Shown here: positions 25,064 to 33,075 of the stretch, one piece after another
Layout: every line of letters starts with the position of its first letter
Position numbering within the stretch: position 1 is the first letter of the stretch
Source of the DNA: Acidobacteriota bacterium
GTDB lineage: Bacteria; Acidobacteriota; Thermoanaerobaculia; Multivoradales; Multivoraceae
DNA: 64,000 nt
Assembly: GCA_029263415.1 (NCBI GenBank)
Contig: JAJCXN010000005.1
Location: forward strand, 173,469 to 237,468
Direction: 5' to 3'
Notes under the pieces: model-generated
What the model saw: the letters and a program-made list of their open reading frames with translations, nothing else
Database searches by the model: none
What the model was told of the DNA's origin: nothing
Made by a program: the position numbers and the translations under genes

Positions 25064-26718
25064 CGACTGATCTGGTTCTCTTGCTCAGTGATGAACTCCA
25101 GCAGGGCCGGCGTTCCCTCTTGGGTTGCAGCAATCCCTCGCTTGATCGCGGCTGCGATCTGAGACGGATCAGTCACCCGCTCGCCGTACCCACCGAATGC
25201 TTTGGCCATCTCGGCGTAGTTGCCTGAGATATCGGTACTGCGGTACTTCTCGGTCGCGACCTGCATGATCGGCAGTTCGATTGCCATGCAAAAGTTGTTC
25301 AACAAGATCGAAAGAATCGGCAAACGCTCGCGCACCGCAGTCTCGAAGTCCATGCCGGTAAACCCGATCGCAGCGTCGCCCCAGACGTTGATGCACAACT
25401 TGTCGGGCTGCACCAGCTTTGCGCCCATAGCTAGGCCCAAACCATAGCCGAGCTGCGTGGTCTTGCCCCATCCCAGGTAGCTCAAAGGAGTTGTTGATTG
25501 CCAGAAGGGAGCGAGCTGGTCGCGCGGGCTACCAGCGTCGTGAGTGATGATCACTTGATCCAAGCCAACCGACTCCGCGACCACGTCGTGAAGATCGCCG
25601 AGCACGCGGTATGGCGACAACGGCGCGGTGTCTTTGGTCCTCTTCGCCGCCCACTCAGCGAGCCATTCCTCGCGCACCGCTGCGATCCGGGCTGGCGCCT
25701 CAATAGAGCGCCGTTTGGCCCGCGACAACTGCGTAGGCGAGGCGTCACTGATCTCATCCAGCAGGCCCCGCAGGGTGAGCTGTGCATCACCAATCAGCGC
25801 ACACTCAGGCACCAAGTCCTTCGAAACGTCAGCCGGATCTAGTGTCGCGTGAATGAACTTAGCTTGCTTGTAGCGTGGCATGTAGATGCCGAAGAAGGTC
25901 GTGGTGAAGCTACAGCCAATGCCCAAGACGAGGTCTGCCTCGCTCAAGAACTGATGAACGGGCTTGCCCATCGCCAAACCCCCACAGCCCAGTGACAATG
26001 GATGGGTTTCAGGGAAAGCGCTCTTGCCGCCCAGACTGGTGGTCACCGGGATCTGAAGCTTTTCTGCCAACTGCAGGAGTTCGGGCCAGGCCTTGGCATA
26101 GTGCACTCCTTGTCCCGCGTACAGCACCGGATTCTCTGCTTCGAGCAGCATCGTGGCGACGCGCGACACCTCCGCCGGATCTGGGCCGTACCGAGCTTTG
26201 AGCGCAGGTTGATAGCCCCGTTGATCAGGCGCCTCCTGGTCAAAGAGATCAAGCGGTACCTCGATGAGTGCTGGGCCCGGGCGGCCATTCTTCATCTGCG
26301 AGAAAGCACGCCTGAACACGTCGCCGGTGGCTTTTGGCAACTCCAGCGGCTCGCAACTCTTGGTGACATGTTGGAAGTTGAGCACTGAATTGAAGTTCGG
26401 TTGCACATGCGCCTGGCGACGCGGGTAGCCCGACGGAATCACCAACACCGGCGACGATTCGCCGTAACACTGGGCCACGCCACCGAACGCATTCTCAGCA
26501 CCCGGTCCGAACTGCATACAGAACACCCCGGGCTGGTCCCCACTACTCAGGCGGCTCATCGCATCCGCCATGTGCAGACCGGTCCGCTCTTGGCGGACAA
26601 TCACAGTGCGAATATCAGCCTCAGCCGCCGCCTCGATCAAGGGGTTCACAGGATAGGCAATGAGGTGCTCTGTGCCCTCTTGTTTAAGGATCTGGGCGAT
26701 AGCATGAGCTACGGTCAC
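25057..26718 (-). CDS. thiamine diphosphate-dependent enzyme (acetolactate synthase-like)
   Basis: 553-residue ThDP enzyme of the acetohydroxyacid synthase / benzoylformate decarboxylase superfamily with Pyr, central and PP domains. Catalytic Glu44 lies in VRQERTGLHMADAM. The ThDP/Mg motif is GDAAIGFTGMDFET near 448-461, ending in LLNN. Start GTG 26718 with GAGGAG six bases upstream. No regulatory-subunit gene (ilvN) and no branched-chain genes are near, so it is probably a catabolic carboligase or decarboxylase rather than the biosynthetic enzyme. The enoyl-CoA hydratase gene lies divergently. Confidence 0.88.
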   Translation of the reverse strand: MTVAHAIAQILKQEGTEHLIAYPVNPLIEAAAEADIRTVIVRQERTGLHMADAMSRLSSGDQPGVFCMQFGPGAENAFGGVAQCYGESSPVLVIPSGYPRRQAHVQPNFNSVLNFQHVTKSCEPLELPKATGDVFRRAFSQMKNGRPGPALIEVPLDLFDQEAPDQRGYQPALKARYGPDPAEVSRVATMLLEAENPVLYAGQGVHYAKAWPELLQLAEKLQIPVTTSLGGKSAFPETHPLSLGCGGLAMGKPVHQFLSEADLVLGIGCSFTTTFFGIYMPRYKQAKFIHATLDPADVSKDLVPECALIGDAQLTLRGLLDEISDASPTQLSRAKRRSIEAPARIAAVREEWLAEWAAKRTKDTAPLSPYRVLGDLHDVVAESVGLDQVIITHDAGSPRDQLAPFWQSTTPLSYLGWGKTTQLGYGLGLAMGAKLVQPDKLCINVWGDAAIGFTGMDFETAVRERLPILSILLNNFCMAIELPIMQVATEKYRSTDISGNYAEMAKAFGGYGERVTDPSQIAAAIKRGIAATQEGTPALLEFITEQENQISRY

Positions 26719-26893
26719 GACAACTCCTCTTCTTCAGACAACCGGTTTGGCTTGATCTTAGGGCGCGCAGTATAGCCACGCCCGACGCCGCCCAGGATCC
26801 AAGCTGCCATCCCAACTGAATACACCGCGCCAAGTTCGGGACTCGACGGTTCCGAGCCCCACCACCACCCAAAGCCTCAAAGGAGCTCCCACC

Positions 26894-27733
26894 ATGACAA
26901 CTGAAGTCGAATACCGAGAAATCATCTACACCGTCGACGACCCGGTCGCGACCATCACTCTCAACCGACCGGATCGACTGAACGCGATCACCGACCGAAT
27001 GGGGCGAGAGATGGCGCACGCCTTCGAGCGCGCGGAAGCGGACCCTTCAGTGGTGGGAATCGTTCTGACTGGCGCTGGGCGAGGATTCTGTGCTGGCGCA
27101 GACATGGGTCGTTTGCAGTCCGCTGCTGCTGGAGGTGCTCTTGCTGAGGCGGACTGGGAAGGACCGGATCCGGCCCCAGGCGACCCCAACGCAGGCGCCC
27201 AGTTCGCAGAGGGCTACGGCTGGATGATGTCGGTGCGCAAACCCGTGATCGCAGCCATCAACGGCCCCGCCGCAGGACTCGGCTTTGTCTACACACTGCT
27301 CTGTGACATGCGCTTTGCATCCCACACTGCCAAGTTCACCACCGCCTTTGCCAACCGCGGCCTGATCGCTGAACACGGTAGCTCCTGGATCCTGCCGCGT
27401 CTAATAGGCAGTGCCGCCGCGCTCGACTTGCTGTGGAGCGGCCGCAAGTTCATGGCCGACGAGGCCCTGAGGTTGGGCGTTGTAAACCGCGTGACCGAAG
27501 GCGATGTTGCAGAGGAGGCGCGGGAGTACATTCGGTCACTAGCAGCGACGTCTGCGCCTAAGTCACTGATGATCATGAAGCAACAGGTGTACAAGCACAT
27601 GATGCAAGGCCTGGGCGACTCGATCCGAGAGTCCAACCAACTGATGGTGGACAGCCTCGGACGCGAGGAGTTCCGAGAAGGCGTGCAGTCCTATGTCGAA
27701 AAGCGCCCGCCCTCCTTCACTCGCGTGCCTTAG
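26894..27733 (+). CDS. enoyl-CoA hydratase/isomerase family protein
   Basis: 279-residue crotonase-fold enzyme acting on acyl-CoA esters. Family signatures: LTGAGRGFCAGADMG (about 56-70), AINGPAAGLGFVYTLLCDMR (oxyanion hole, about 117-136), and FANRGLIAEHGSSWILPRLI (about 154-173), a variant typical of the 2-enoyl-CoA hydratase-like subgroup. ATG 26894 has AAAGGAG nine bases upstream. Cytoplasmic. The LtrA-Kir gene starts 37 bases downstream on the same strand. Confidence 0.9.
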   Translation: MTTEVEYREIIYTVDDPVATITLNRPDRLNAITDRMGREMAHAFERAEADPSVVGIVLTGAGRGFCAGADMGRLQSAAAGGALAEADWEGPDPAPGDPNAGAQFAEGYGWMMSVRKPVIAAINGPAAGLGFVYTLLCDMRFASHTAKFTTAFANRGLIAEHGSSWILPRLIGSAAALDLLWSGRKFMADEALRLGVVNRVTEGDVAEEAREYIRSLAATSAPKSLMIMKQQVYKHMMQGLGDSIRESNQLMVDSLGREEFREGVQSYVEKRPPSFTRVP

Positions 27734-27770
27734 AGCCGCGCTCTAACGCCAAGTCTTCCCCCAAAAACCC

Positions 27771-29876
27771 ATGCACAACCGTTGGTATCACCCACCAAAA
27801 CTGCACTCTCCGGGCCCTGGAGAGGAGCGGAGCGTGGGGTGGATTGAGCTCTTCTATGACCTCGTCTATGTCGCCACAATCATTCAGCTTGGCGACGCCC
27901 TAGCCAAGCATCCAAACCGCGGTGGCTTCGTGTTGTTCGCGGTGCTGTTCACCGCAGTTTGGTACGCGTGGACCGGATTCACCTTCTACTCGAACCGCTT
28001 CGAGGTCGATGACGCTCTTCATCGACTCCTGGTGTTCGTCCAGATGTTCGGGATCGCGGCAATGGCCGTGCTTGCTGCAAACGTGTTCGAAGGTGAGACG
28101 CAGTCGTTCGCACTTGCATACGTTCTGGTCCGGGCGATTCTCGTCGCGTTCTACCTGCGAGCGAGGTTCACCGCTGACGGTGGTCGGGAACTATCGGGCG
28201 GCTACACCATCCGCTTCGCAGTCGGGGCGATGTTCTGGTTGGCATCAGCCTTCGTCGACCCACCATGGGTGTGGATACTGTGGGCCGTCGGTCTGTCGAT
28301 CGAGCTCTCGGCGCCGCTCTCGCGCAAGCTTCGAGAACTGTCACAGCAGCATCCTCCCGACGCTGCTCACATGGCCGAACGCTACGGGCTCTTAACGATC
28401 ATCGTTCTGGGCGAGTCGTTCGTCAAAGTGCTGAGCTATCTCGCGGACGGCCACGCGACCGGATGGGAGACAGTCGGCATGGGCGGTCTCGCACTGGTGG
28501 TGACCTGCAGCGTGTGGTGGATCTACTTCGACGACGTGGTCCACTCACGCATTCGCCGCAAGCCTGGGGCGCGCCTGGTATGGGTCTACAGTCACCTTCC
28601 ACTCGCCGTCGGAATCACCGCACTCGGGGTCGGCGTCAAGAAGGTGGTTGCGGCCGATCCCGGGGCCGCCATGACCGCCGCCCGTTGGATGTTCTCCGGC
28701 TCCTTAGGTTTGGTCTTCATAGCGGTCGCAGTGCTGGATTGGGTCACCGAACGAGACGAATCACGACTTGATGACAACGCTCGCGTGTGGATACGCCTAA
28801 CATCTGCAGCGGCGGTACTCTCGATCGCCGCAGTTGGCGATTTGATGGCGAACTGGATCTGCCTTGCATTGATCGCTGTGCTCTGCGTTGCACAGGTTCT
28901 CGCAGACCTGATCATCGCTCCGCTGAGCACCGGAGAGATGGATCGCGAGAGCATGCAAGCATCGTTCACGCTCGACGACCCCGCAACACGGCTCCAAGAG
29001 AAGACCCTGACTGCCGCGCGGCAACGCCGCGACCCGTTAGAAGCACTACGCCACGGAACTCCGAGTGACCTGCGCAGCGGCGTCTACTTCTTCTTTATGC
29101 AAGGCGGTTGGACTCGCCTGCTATCTGCGGCGGCGTTCGGATATCTGCTGTTGAACCTGCTGTTCGCGACGCTCTACACGCTCGAGCGCGGCAACATCGC
29201 CAACGCCGATGCAAGATCCTTCGCCGACGCGTTCTTCTTTAGCGTTCAAACGTTCACAACGATCGGCTTCGGGACGCTACTACCGGCCACTGGGTACGCC
29301 AATTCGCTAGTCGTGGTCGAGGCGTTCTTCGGTCTGATGTTCACGGCGGTCGTCACCGGGCTGGTGTTCGCCAAAGCATCCAGACCGCAGGCAAGTGTTC
29401 TGTTCAGCAAGGTCGCCACGGTCACCGATTTCGAAGGCCAGTCATCACTGATCGTAAGATTAGGGAACGTCAGAGGGAATGAGTTGGTTGAGGCAAGCAT
29501 CAGGCTCAGTGCGGTCTACGATCAGGTGACCGAAGAAGGCAAGTCGATGCGGCGAATCAGAGACCTTGACTTGCTCAGAGACAACCAGCCACTATTTGCG
29601 TTGACCTGGACCGTAGTCCATCCAATCGACCACCACAGTGCGCTTGCAGACGCCACTGAGGGTTCTACTAGTGGCTCGCTGGTGGCTCTGATTGCGACCA
29701 TGACCGGTTTCGACGGCACCTACGCACAGACCATCCACGCGCGTCACAGCTGGTACCCAGAGGACATTCGCTGGGGTGAGCAGCTGGTCGACGTGCTCAG
29801 CGAACGCGAAGACGGACGGCTCTCCATTGACTACACCAAGTTTCACGACACAATCCCAGACCACCCAGTCGGCTAA
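27771..29876 (+). CDS. LtrA-Kir fusion: low-temperature-requirement A membrane domain joined to an inward-rectifier K+ channel
   Basis: 701 residues in one open frame. Residues about 18-385 are an LtrA domain: VGWIELFYDLVYVATIIQLG, then ERYGLLTIIVLGESFVKV (203-220) and YSHLPLAVGITALGVG (273-288), with about eleven membrane helices. After a 40-residue linker, residues 425-701 form a complete KirBac-type channel: outer helix (about 450-470), pore helix DAFFFSVQTFT, selectivity filter TTIGFG at 496-501, inner helix with GLVFAKASRPQASVLFSK, then the cytoplasmic Kir domain (LGNVRGNELVEASI, FALTWTVVHPIDHHS, TIHARHSWYPEDIRWG). Each half has about the length of a stand-alone protein. Likely a K+ channel whose gating is tied to LtrA; LtrA function is unknown. 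Fusion is seen, the coupling is inferred. No stop or frameshift. Confidence 0.93.
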   Translation: MHNRWYHPPKLHSPGPGEERSVGWIELFYDLVYVATIIQLGDALAKHPNRGGFVLFAVLFTAVWYAWTGFTFYSNRFEVDDALHRLLVFVQMFGIAAMAVLAANVFEGETQSFALAYVLVRAILVAFYLRARFTADGGRELSGGYTIRFAVGAMFWLASAFVDPPWVWILWAVGLSIELSAPLSRKLRELSQQHPPDAAHMAERYGLLTIIVLGESFVKVLSYLADGHATGWETVGMGGLALVVTCSVWWIYFDDVVHSRIRRKPGARLVWVYSHLPLAVGITALGVGVKKVVAADPGAAMTAARWMFSGSLGLVFIAVAVLDWVTERDESRLDDNARVWIRLTSAAAVLSIAAVGDLMANWICLALIAVLCVAQVLADLIIAPLSTGEMDRESMQASFTLDDPATRLQEKTLTAARQRRDPLEALRHGTPSDLRSGVYFFFMQGGWTRLLSAAAFGYLLLNLLFATLYTLERGNIANADARSFADAFFFSVQTFTTIGFGTLLPATGYANSLVVVEAFFGLMFTAVVTGLVFAKASRPQASVLFSKVATVTDFEGQSSLIVRLGNVRGNELVEASIRLSAVYDQVTEEGKSMRRIRDLDLLRDNQPLFALTWTVVHPIDHHSALADATEGSTSGSLVALIATMTGFDGTYAQTIHARHSWYPEDIRWGEQLVDVLSEREDGRLSIDYTKFHDTIPDHPVG

Positions 29877-31167
29877 CGTTTCAGTCGAGCAGCCTGGCGA
29901 CCAGGCACTCGTCCGATTGTTCTGGCTTGCAGCGGTGTTGGCGGTCGGTCTTCAGCTCTGGTTGTGGAGCAGGTCTTGGTTGTACTTCGACCAAATCCTC
30001 CTCTACCGTCTGGGCACTGATCTGGCCGTCATGGGGGAGCTGCACCCATGGGCCAAAGCGATGAGCGGCGGCACGATCTTGCCCGGTTCGCTGCTCCAGC
30101 TGGTCATCGGCGCACCACTTGCCTTGTGGCTTGATTTCAGGTCGCCAACGCTGCTGTTGGCAATGCTCCAGCTTGCCACTTTCCCGCTTGTGTATCGGAG
30201 CATGCGGGAGCTGACCACTGAATCCGGAGCACGTCTGCTGTTGATTCTCTGGGCGCTCTCGCCTTGGCGCTTGTACCACAGCGGCTTCTTGTGGGAACCA
30301 GGCTTCGTTGTGCTGCTGGCGCCGGTCCACTTCTGGGCCTTCGTCAAACTTCGCAAATCCACCACCACCGTCCATGCCATTTGGCCGAGTCTAGTGCTGG
30401 GCTGGGTCGTCCTCGCAGCACCGCAGCTGCACCCGTCTGGCGTGATTCTCAGCGTTGGCGCCGGGCTCCTGCTGATCACGCGGCAAGTCCGGCCCCGATG
30501 GTGGGCGTTCGCCATCGGGTTGGGCGCCGGTACCACCACCCTGATCGGCACTCTGCGACTGGTGGCAACAGGCGCGCTGCATAGTCCCAGTGGCAGCGAC
30601 GCTTTGAATCTATTCAGCACCTATGCACTCAAGCCGCTTGCCTACTGGATTCGAGTCCCAACCAGCGATATTGGGCGGCGCATTAGACAATCGGATGTTC
30701 CTGGTGTGGAGATCATCGTAGTCGTCGTCAGCGCGACCGTCCTCCTTGGACTGCTCGCCAACTGGAAGCTCTGGAGACGGTCGCGCTCAAAGACTTCAAC
30801 CGAGGCCGATCGTTACGCCTTGACCATGCTGGTTGCCTCCCTGCTCGCGCACGCCCTCGCCACCGCCCATCCACAAGGATGGCACAGCCTGGTCCTCCTG
30901 CTCGCAACCCTGCTGCCGGTCGTGGCACTCTTCGACACGGCCTCCTCTCGCACCCGCAATCGATGGCTCGCCGTGGTCCTCACCATCCACGTGATGACAA
31001 CCGTCGTCGTTGGCCTTGGGCACCCAATGTTCGACCGTCCAACCGATCCTGCGGAGCTGCGCAAGGTCGCTCCTAACAACTTGCCCTTTCTAGAACTGGT
31101 TCCCATCCCATTCGGTTCTGGAAAGGAAAACTGGGAAGGCGCGCTTCGCAACACCAAGAGCCGATAG
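29776..31167 (+). CDS. polytopic membrane protein, ArnT/PMT-like glycosyltransferase fold possible
   Basis: Up to 463 residues with about ten hydrophobic segments, the first at LVRLFWLAAVLAVGLQLWLW. After TM1 comes an extracytoplasmic loop FDQILLYRLGTDLAVMGELHPWAKAM, then repeated helices with the pattern seen in GT-C glycosyltransferases, and a short C-terminal tail. The acidic catalytic DxD of GT-C enzymes is not clear. It overlaps the 3' end of the LtrA-Kir gene by up to 101 bases; GTG 29776 or TTG 29827 are candidate starts. The overlap suggests co-expression with the channel. Confidence 0.65.
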   Translation: MSSWSTCSANAKTDGSPLTTPSFTTQSQTTQSANVSVEQPGDQALVRLFWLAAVLAVGLQLWLWSRSWLYFDQILLYRLGTDLAVMGELHPWAKAMSGGTILPGSLLQLVIGAPLALWLDFRSPTLLLAMLQLATFPLVYRSMRELTTESGARLLLILWALSPWRLYHSGFLWEPGFVVLLAPVHFWAFVKLRKSTTTVHAIWPSLVLGWVVLAAPQLHPSGVILSVGAGLLLITRQVRPRWWAFAIGLGAGTTTLIGTLRLVATGALHSPSGSDALNLFSTYALKPLAYWIRVPTSDIGRRIRQSDVPGVEIIVVVVSATVLLGLLANWKLWRRSRSKTSTEADRYALTMLVASLLAHALATAHPQGWHSLVLLLATLLPVVALFDTASSRTRNRWLAVVLTIHVMTTVVVGLGHPMFDRPTDPAELRKVAPNNLPFLELVPIPFGSGKENWEGALRNTKSR

Positions 31168-31250
31168 GACGGCGCAGCTCCAGTGCGTTAGATTGGTGGC
31201 TTCCGCCCACACCCCATCCAAAACCTATGAGCGCGCCAACCGGAGCTTCC

Positions 31251-32192
31251 ATGACCTCGTCAACCGATCCACGACCCTCCGAAGCAGAAGTCCAAACACG
31301 CAATGCCTCGACACTTTCGCGCCGTTCCCTAGCCAAATTACTCGGCGCAGGCGTCGCCGCCTCAGCGCTGCCTGCAGGCCTAGCAGCAGGCCTGCCCGGA
31401 GCAGTCCGAGCCCAGTCCACCGGCAAAGTTACCTCCAGAGACAACATCCCTCAGTCGGTGTGCAAATGGTGCTACCCAAAACTCTCGCTGGCAGAGCTCG
31501 CTACTGCGGCCAAAGAGATGGGCCTCAAGTCCGTTGAACTGGTGGACCCCAGAGACTTCAGCATCCTGAAGGAGCACGGCGTCGAGTGCGCCATGGTCAA
31601 CAGTCATCCACTCCACCGAGGGCTTGCTCACAAAGAGGAGCATGAGTTCTGCTTGGGCAAAGTGCGAGAGTCGATCGCAGCTGCCTCAGACGCCGGCTAT
31701 CCCAGCGTCATCACGTTCTCCGGCATGCGCAAGGGCATTCCAGATGACGTGGGCTTAGAGAACAGCGTCAAGGCCCTCAAGAAGGTCGTAGGTCTCGCCG
31801 AGAAGAAAGGCGTCACCATTTGCATGGAACTGCTCAACAGCAAAGTCGACCACCCTGACTACATGTGCGACCACACCGCCTGGGGCGTCGAGCTGGTTGA
31901 GCGTGTCGGTTCAGAACGCTTCAAGTTGCTCTATGACATTTACCACATGCAAATCATGGAAGGCGACGTCATCCGCACCATCACCGACAACATCGAGTCG
32001 ATCGGTCACTTCCACACGGCGGGTGTGCCCGGCCGCAACGAGATGAACGAGAGTCAAGAGTTGTTCTATCCCGCGATCGTTCGGGCCATCGTCGATGCTG
32101 GGTACACCGGCTATCTGGGACAAGAGTTCATTCCCACGGGAGACGATCCAATTGGTTCACTCAGAGCTGCGGCAGCGCTCTGTGATGTCTAG
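31251..32192 (+). CDS. Tat-exported sugar phosphate isomerase/epimerase-like TIM barrel (hydroxypyruvate isomerase-like)
   Basis: 313 residues. ATG 31251 has GGAG five bases upstream (an ATG at 31227 is in frame too). A Tat signal LSRRSLAKLLGAGVAASALP precedes a complete AP-endonuclease-2-type TIM barrel: VELVDPRDFSILKEHG, FSGMRKG, CMELLNSK (Glu ligand), LLYDIYHMQIMEGD (Asp/His ligands), GHFHTAGVPGRNE, and GYLGQEFIPTGDDP (Glu). The ordering and metal ligands fit hydroxypyruvate isomerase. The gene's last 99 bases recur as an orphan copy at 38948-39046. Overlaps the next gene by 8 bases. Confidence 0.85.
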   Translation: MTSSTDPRPSEAEVQTRNASTLSRRSLAKLLGAGVAASALPAGLAAGLPGAVRAQSTGKVTSRDNIPQSVCKWCYPKLSLAELATAAKEMGLKSVELVDPRDFSILKEHGVECAMVNSHPLHRGLAHKEEHEFCLGKVRESIAAASDAGYPSVITFSGMRKGIPDDVGLENSVKALKKVVGLAEKKGVTICMELLNSKVDHPDYMCDHTAWGVELVERVGSERFKLLYDIYHMQIMEGDVIRTITDNIESIGHFHTAGVPGRNEMNESQELFYPAIVRAIVDAGYTGYLGQEFIPTGDDPIGSLRAAAALCDV

Positions 32193-32838
32193 TGCGAACA
32201 GCCGTGTTGGCCACACGGCCTGGCCGCTCGCTCGGGCCGCCGCTGCGGGACTCCTGTCTCTTGCGGCAGCCTGTGGAGGCCCTGTCGATTCACTGGAAGT
32301 GACCATCACGCCTGATGGAACCTTCCTGGGGCAAGCGCTTCAAGAGCCGTTCGAAGCGACAGCAAGAATCGCCGTCACGATCATGAAGAACCCAACCCTA
32401 GATGTAACGATCACCAAAACGGCAGGCGGCTCCAACAGGGCGCTCAGCACGCTACTCGGTCGCCTCCACCTTCCCGAAACTCATACAGGCACGGCCCAAC
32501 TCACGGTCGCGAGCGACGGTACGGGCGCACAACTGCGGCTTCCAATTGAATCCGCCTGGCTGTTCATCGACGACGATGGCACGCTGCTCGTGTCGACGGG
32601 GGGAGTGCCCCTCGCCCCGATCCCCAACCTGGCCGAAGTCAACGGCTTCGCGACGGTCGTGGTTGAGCGAGATCCAGCCGTGACGTTCATCGTGGCCACC
32701 GATGGCGACCAGGATCTCGAGGCTGGAATCCAGGCGATTCGTGCTGCAGGCGCCACTTCTATCTATCGGCTGACCGAAGAGATTGAAGTGGTTTCGAAGT
32801 CCGGCAACCTTGATCCCAGAGGCTCAAGTAGCAGTTAG
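32185..32838 (+). CDS. lipoprotein with ExbD/TolR-like C-terminal part
   Basis: 217 residues from ATG 32185, which lies 8 bases inside the isomerase gene. Lipobox LSLAAAC with Cys30. The C-terminal 90 residues, WLFIDDDGTLLVSTGGVPL and VTFIVATDGDQDLEAG followed by GATSIYRL, follow the ExbD/TolR periplasmic pattern. ExbD normally has an N-terminal membrane helix with a critical Asp and partners with ExbB; here a lipid anchor replaces it and no ExbB is near, so a TonB-type energy role is doubtful. Likeness rests on pattern only. Confidence 0.55.
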   Translation: MSSANSRVGHTAWPLARAAAAGLLSLAAACGGPVDSLEVTITPDGTFLGQALQEPFEATARIAVTIMKNPTLDVTITKTAGGSNRALSTLLGRLHLPETHTGTAQLTVASDGTGAQLRLPIESAWLFIDDDGTLLVSTGGVPLAPIPNLAEVNGFATVVVERDPAVTFIVATDGDQDLEAGIQAIRAAGATSIYRLTEEIEVVSKSGNLDPRGSSSS

Positions 32839-33075
32839 GGCGCCCCCGGCTCCTCACTAGCGATTGCAGCGGTGCCCGCACCAACATCCAACAAATCATC
32901 TTCGCACCGAGACGCGAAGCGAAGAGAGGGATTCGGAAACCATCGGCCTGGTCTGCGTGGGCGGAGCCCAGGCGATCACCAACTCGGCGCGCTGATTCGC
33001 TGGGGAAGATCGGAAACTCATTGAAGCTTCCCTGCTACTCAACGCCACCTCACCAAACCACCTCCCCACCGCCCC

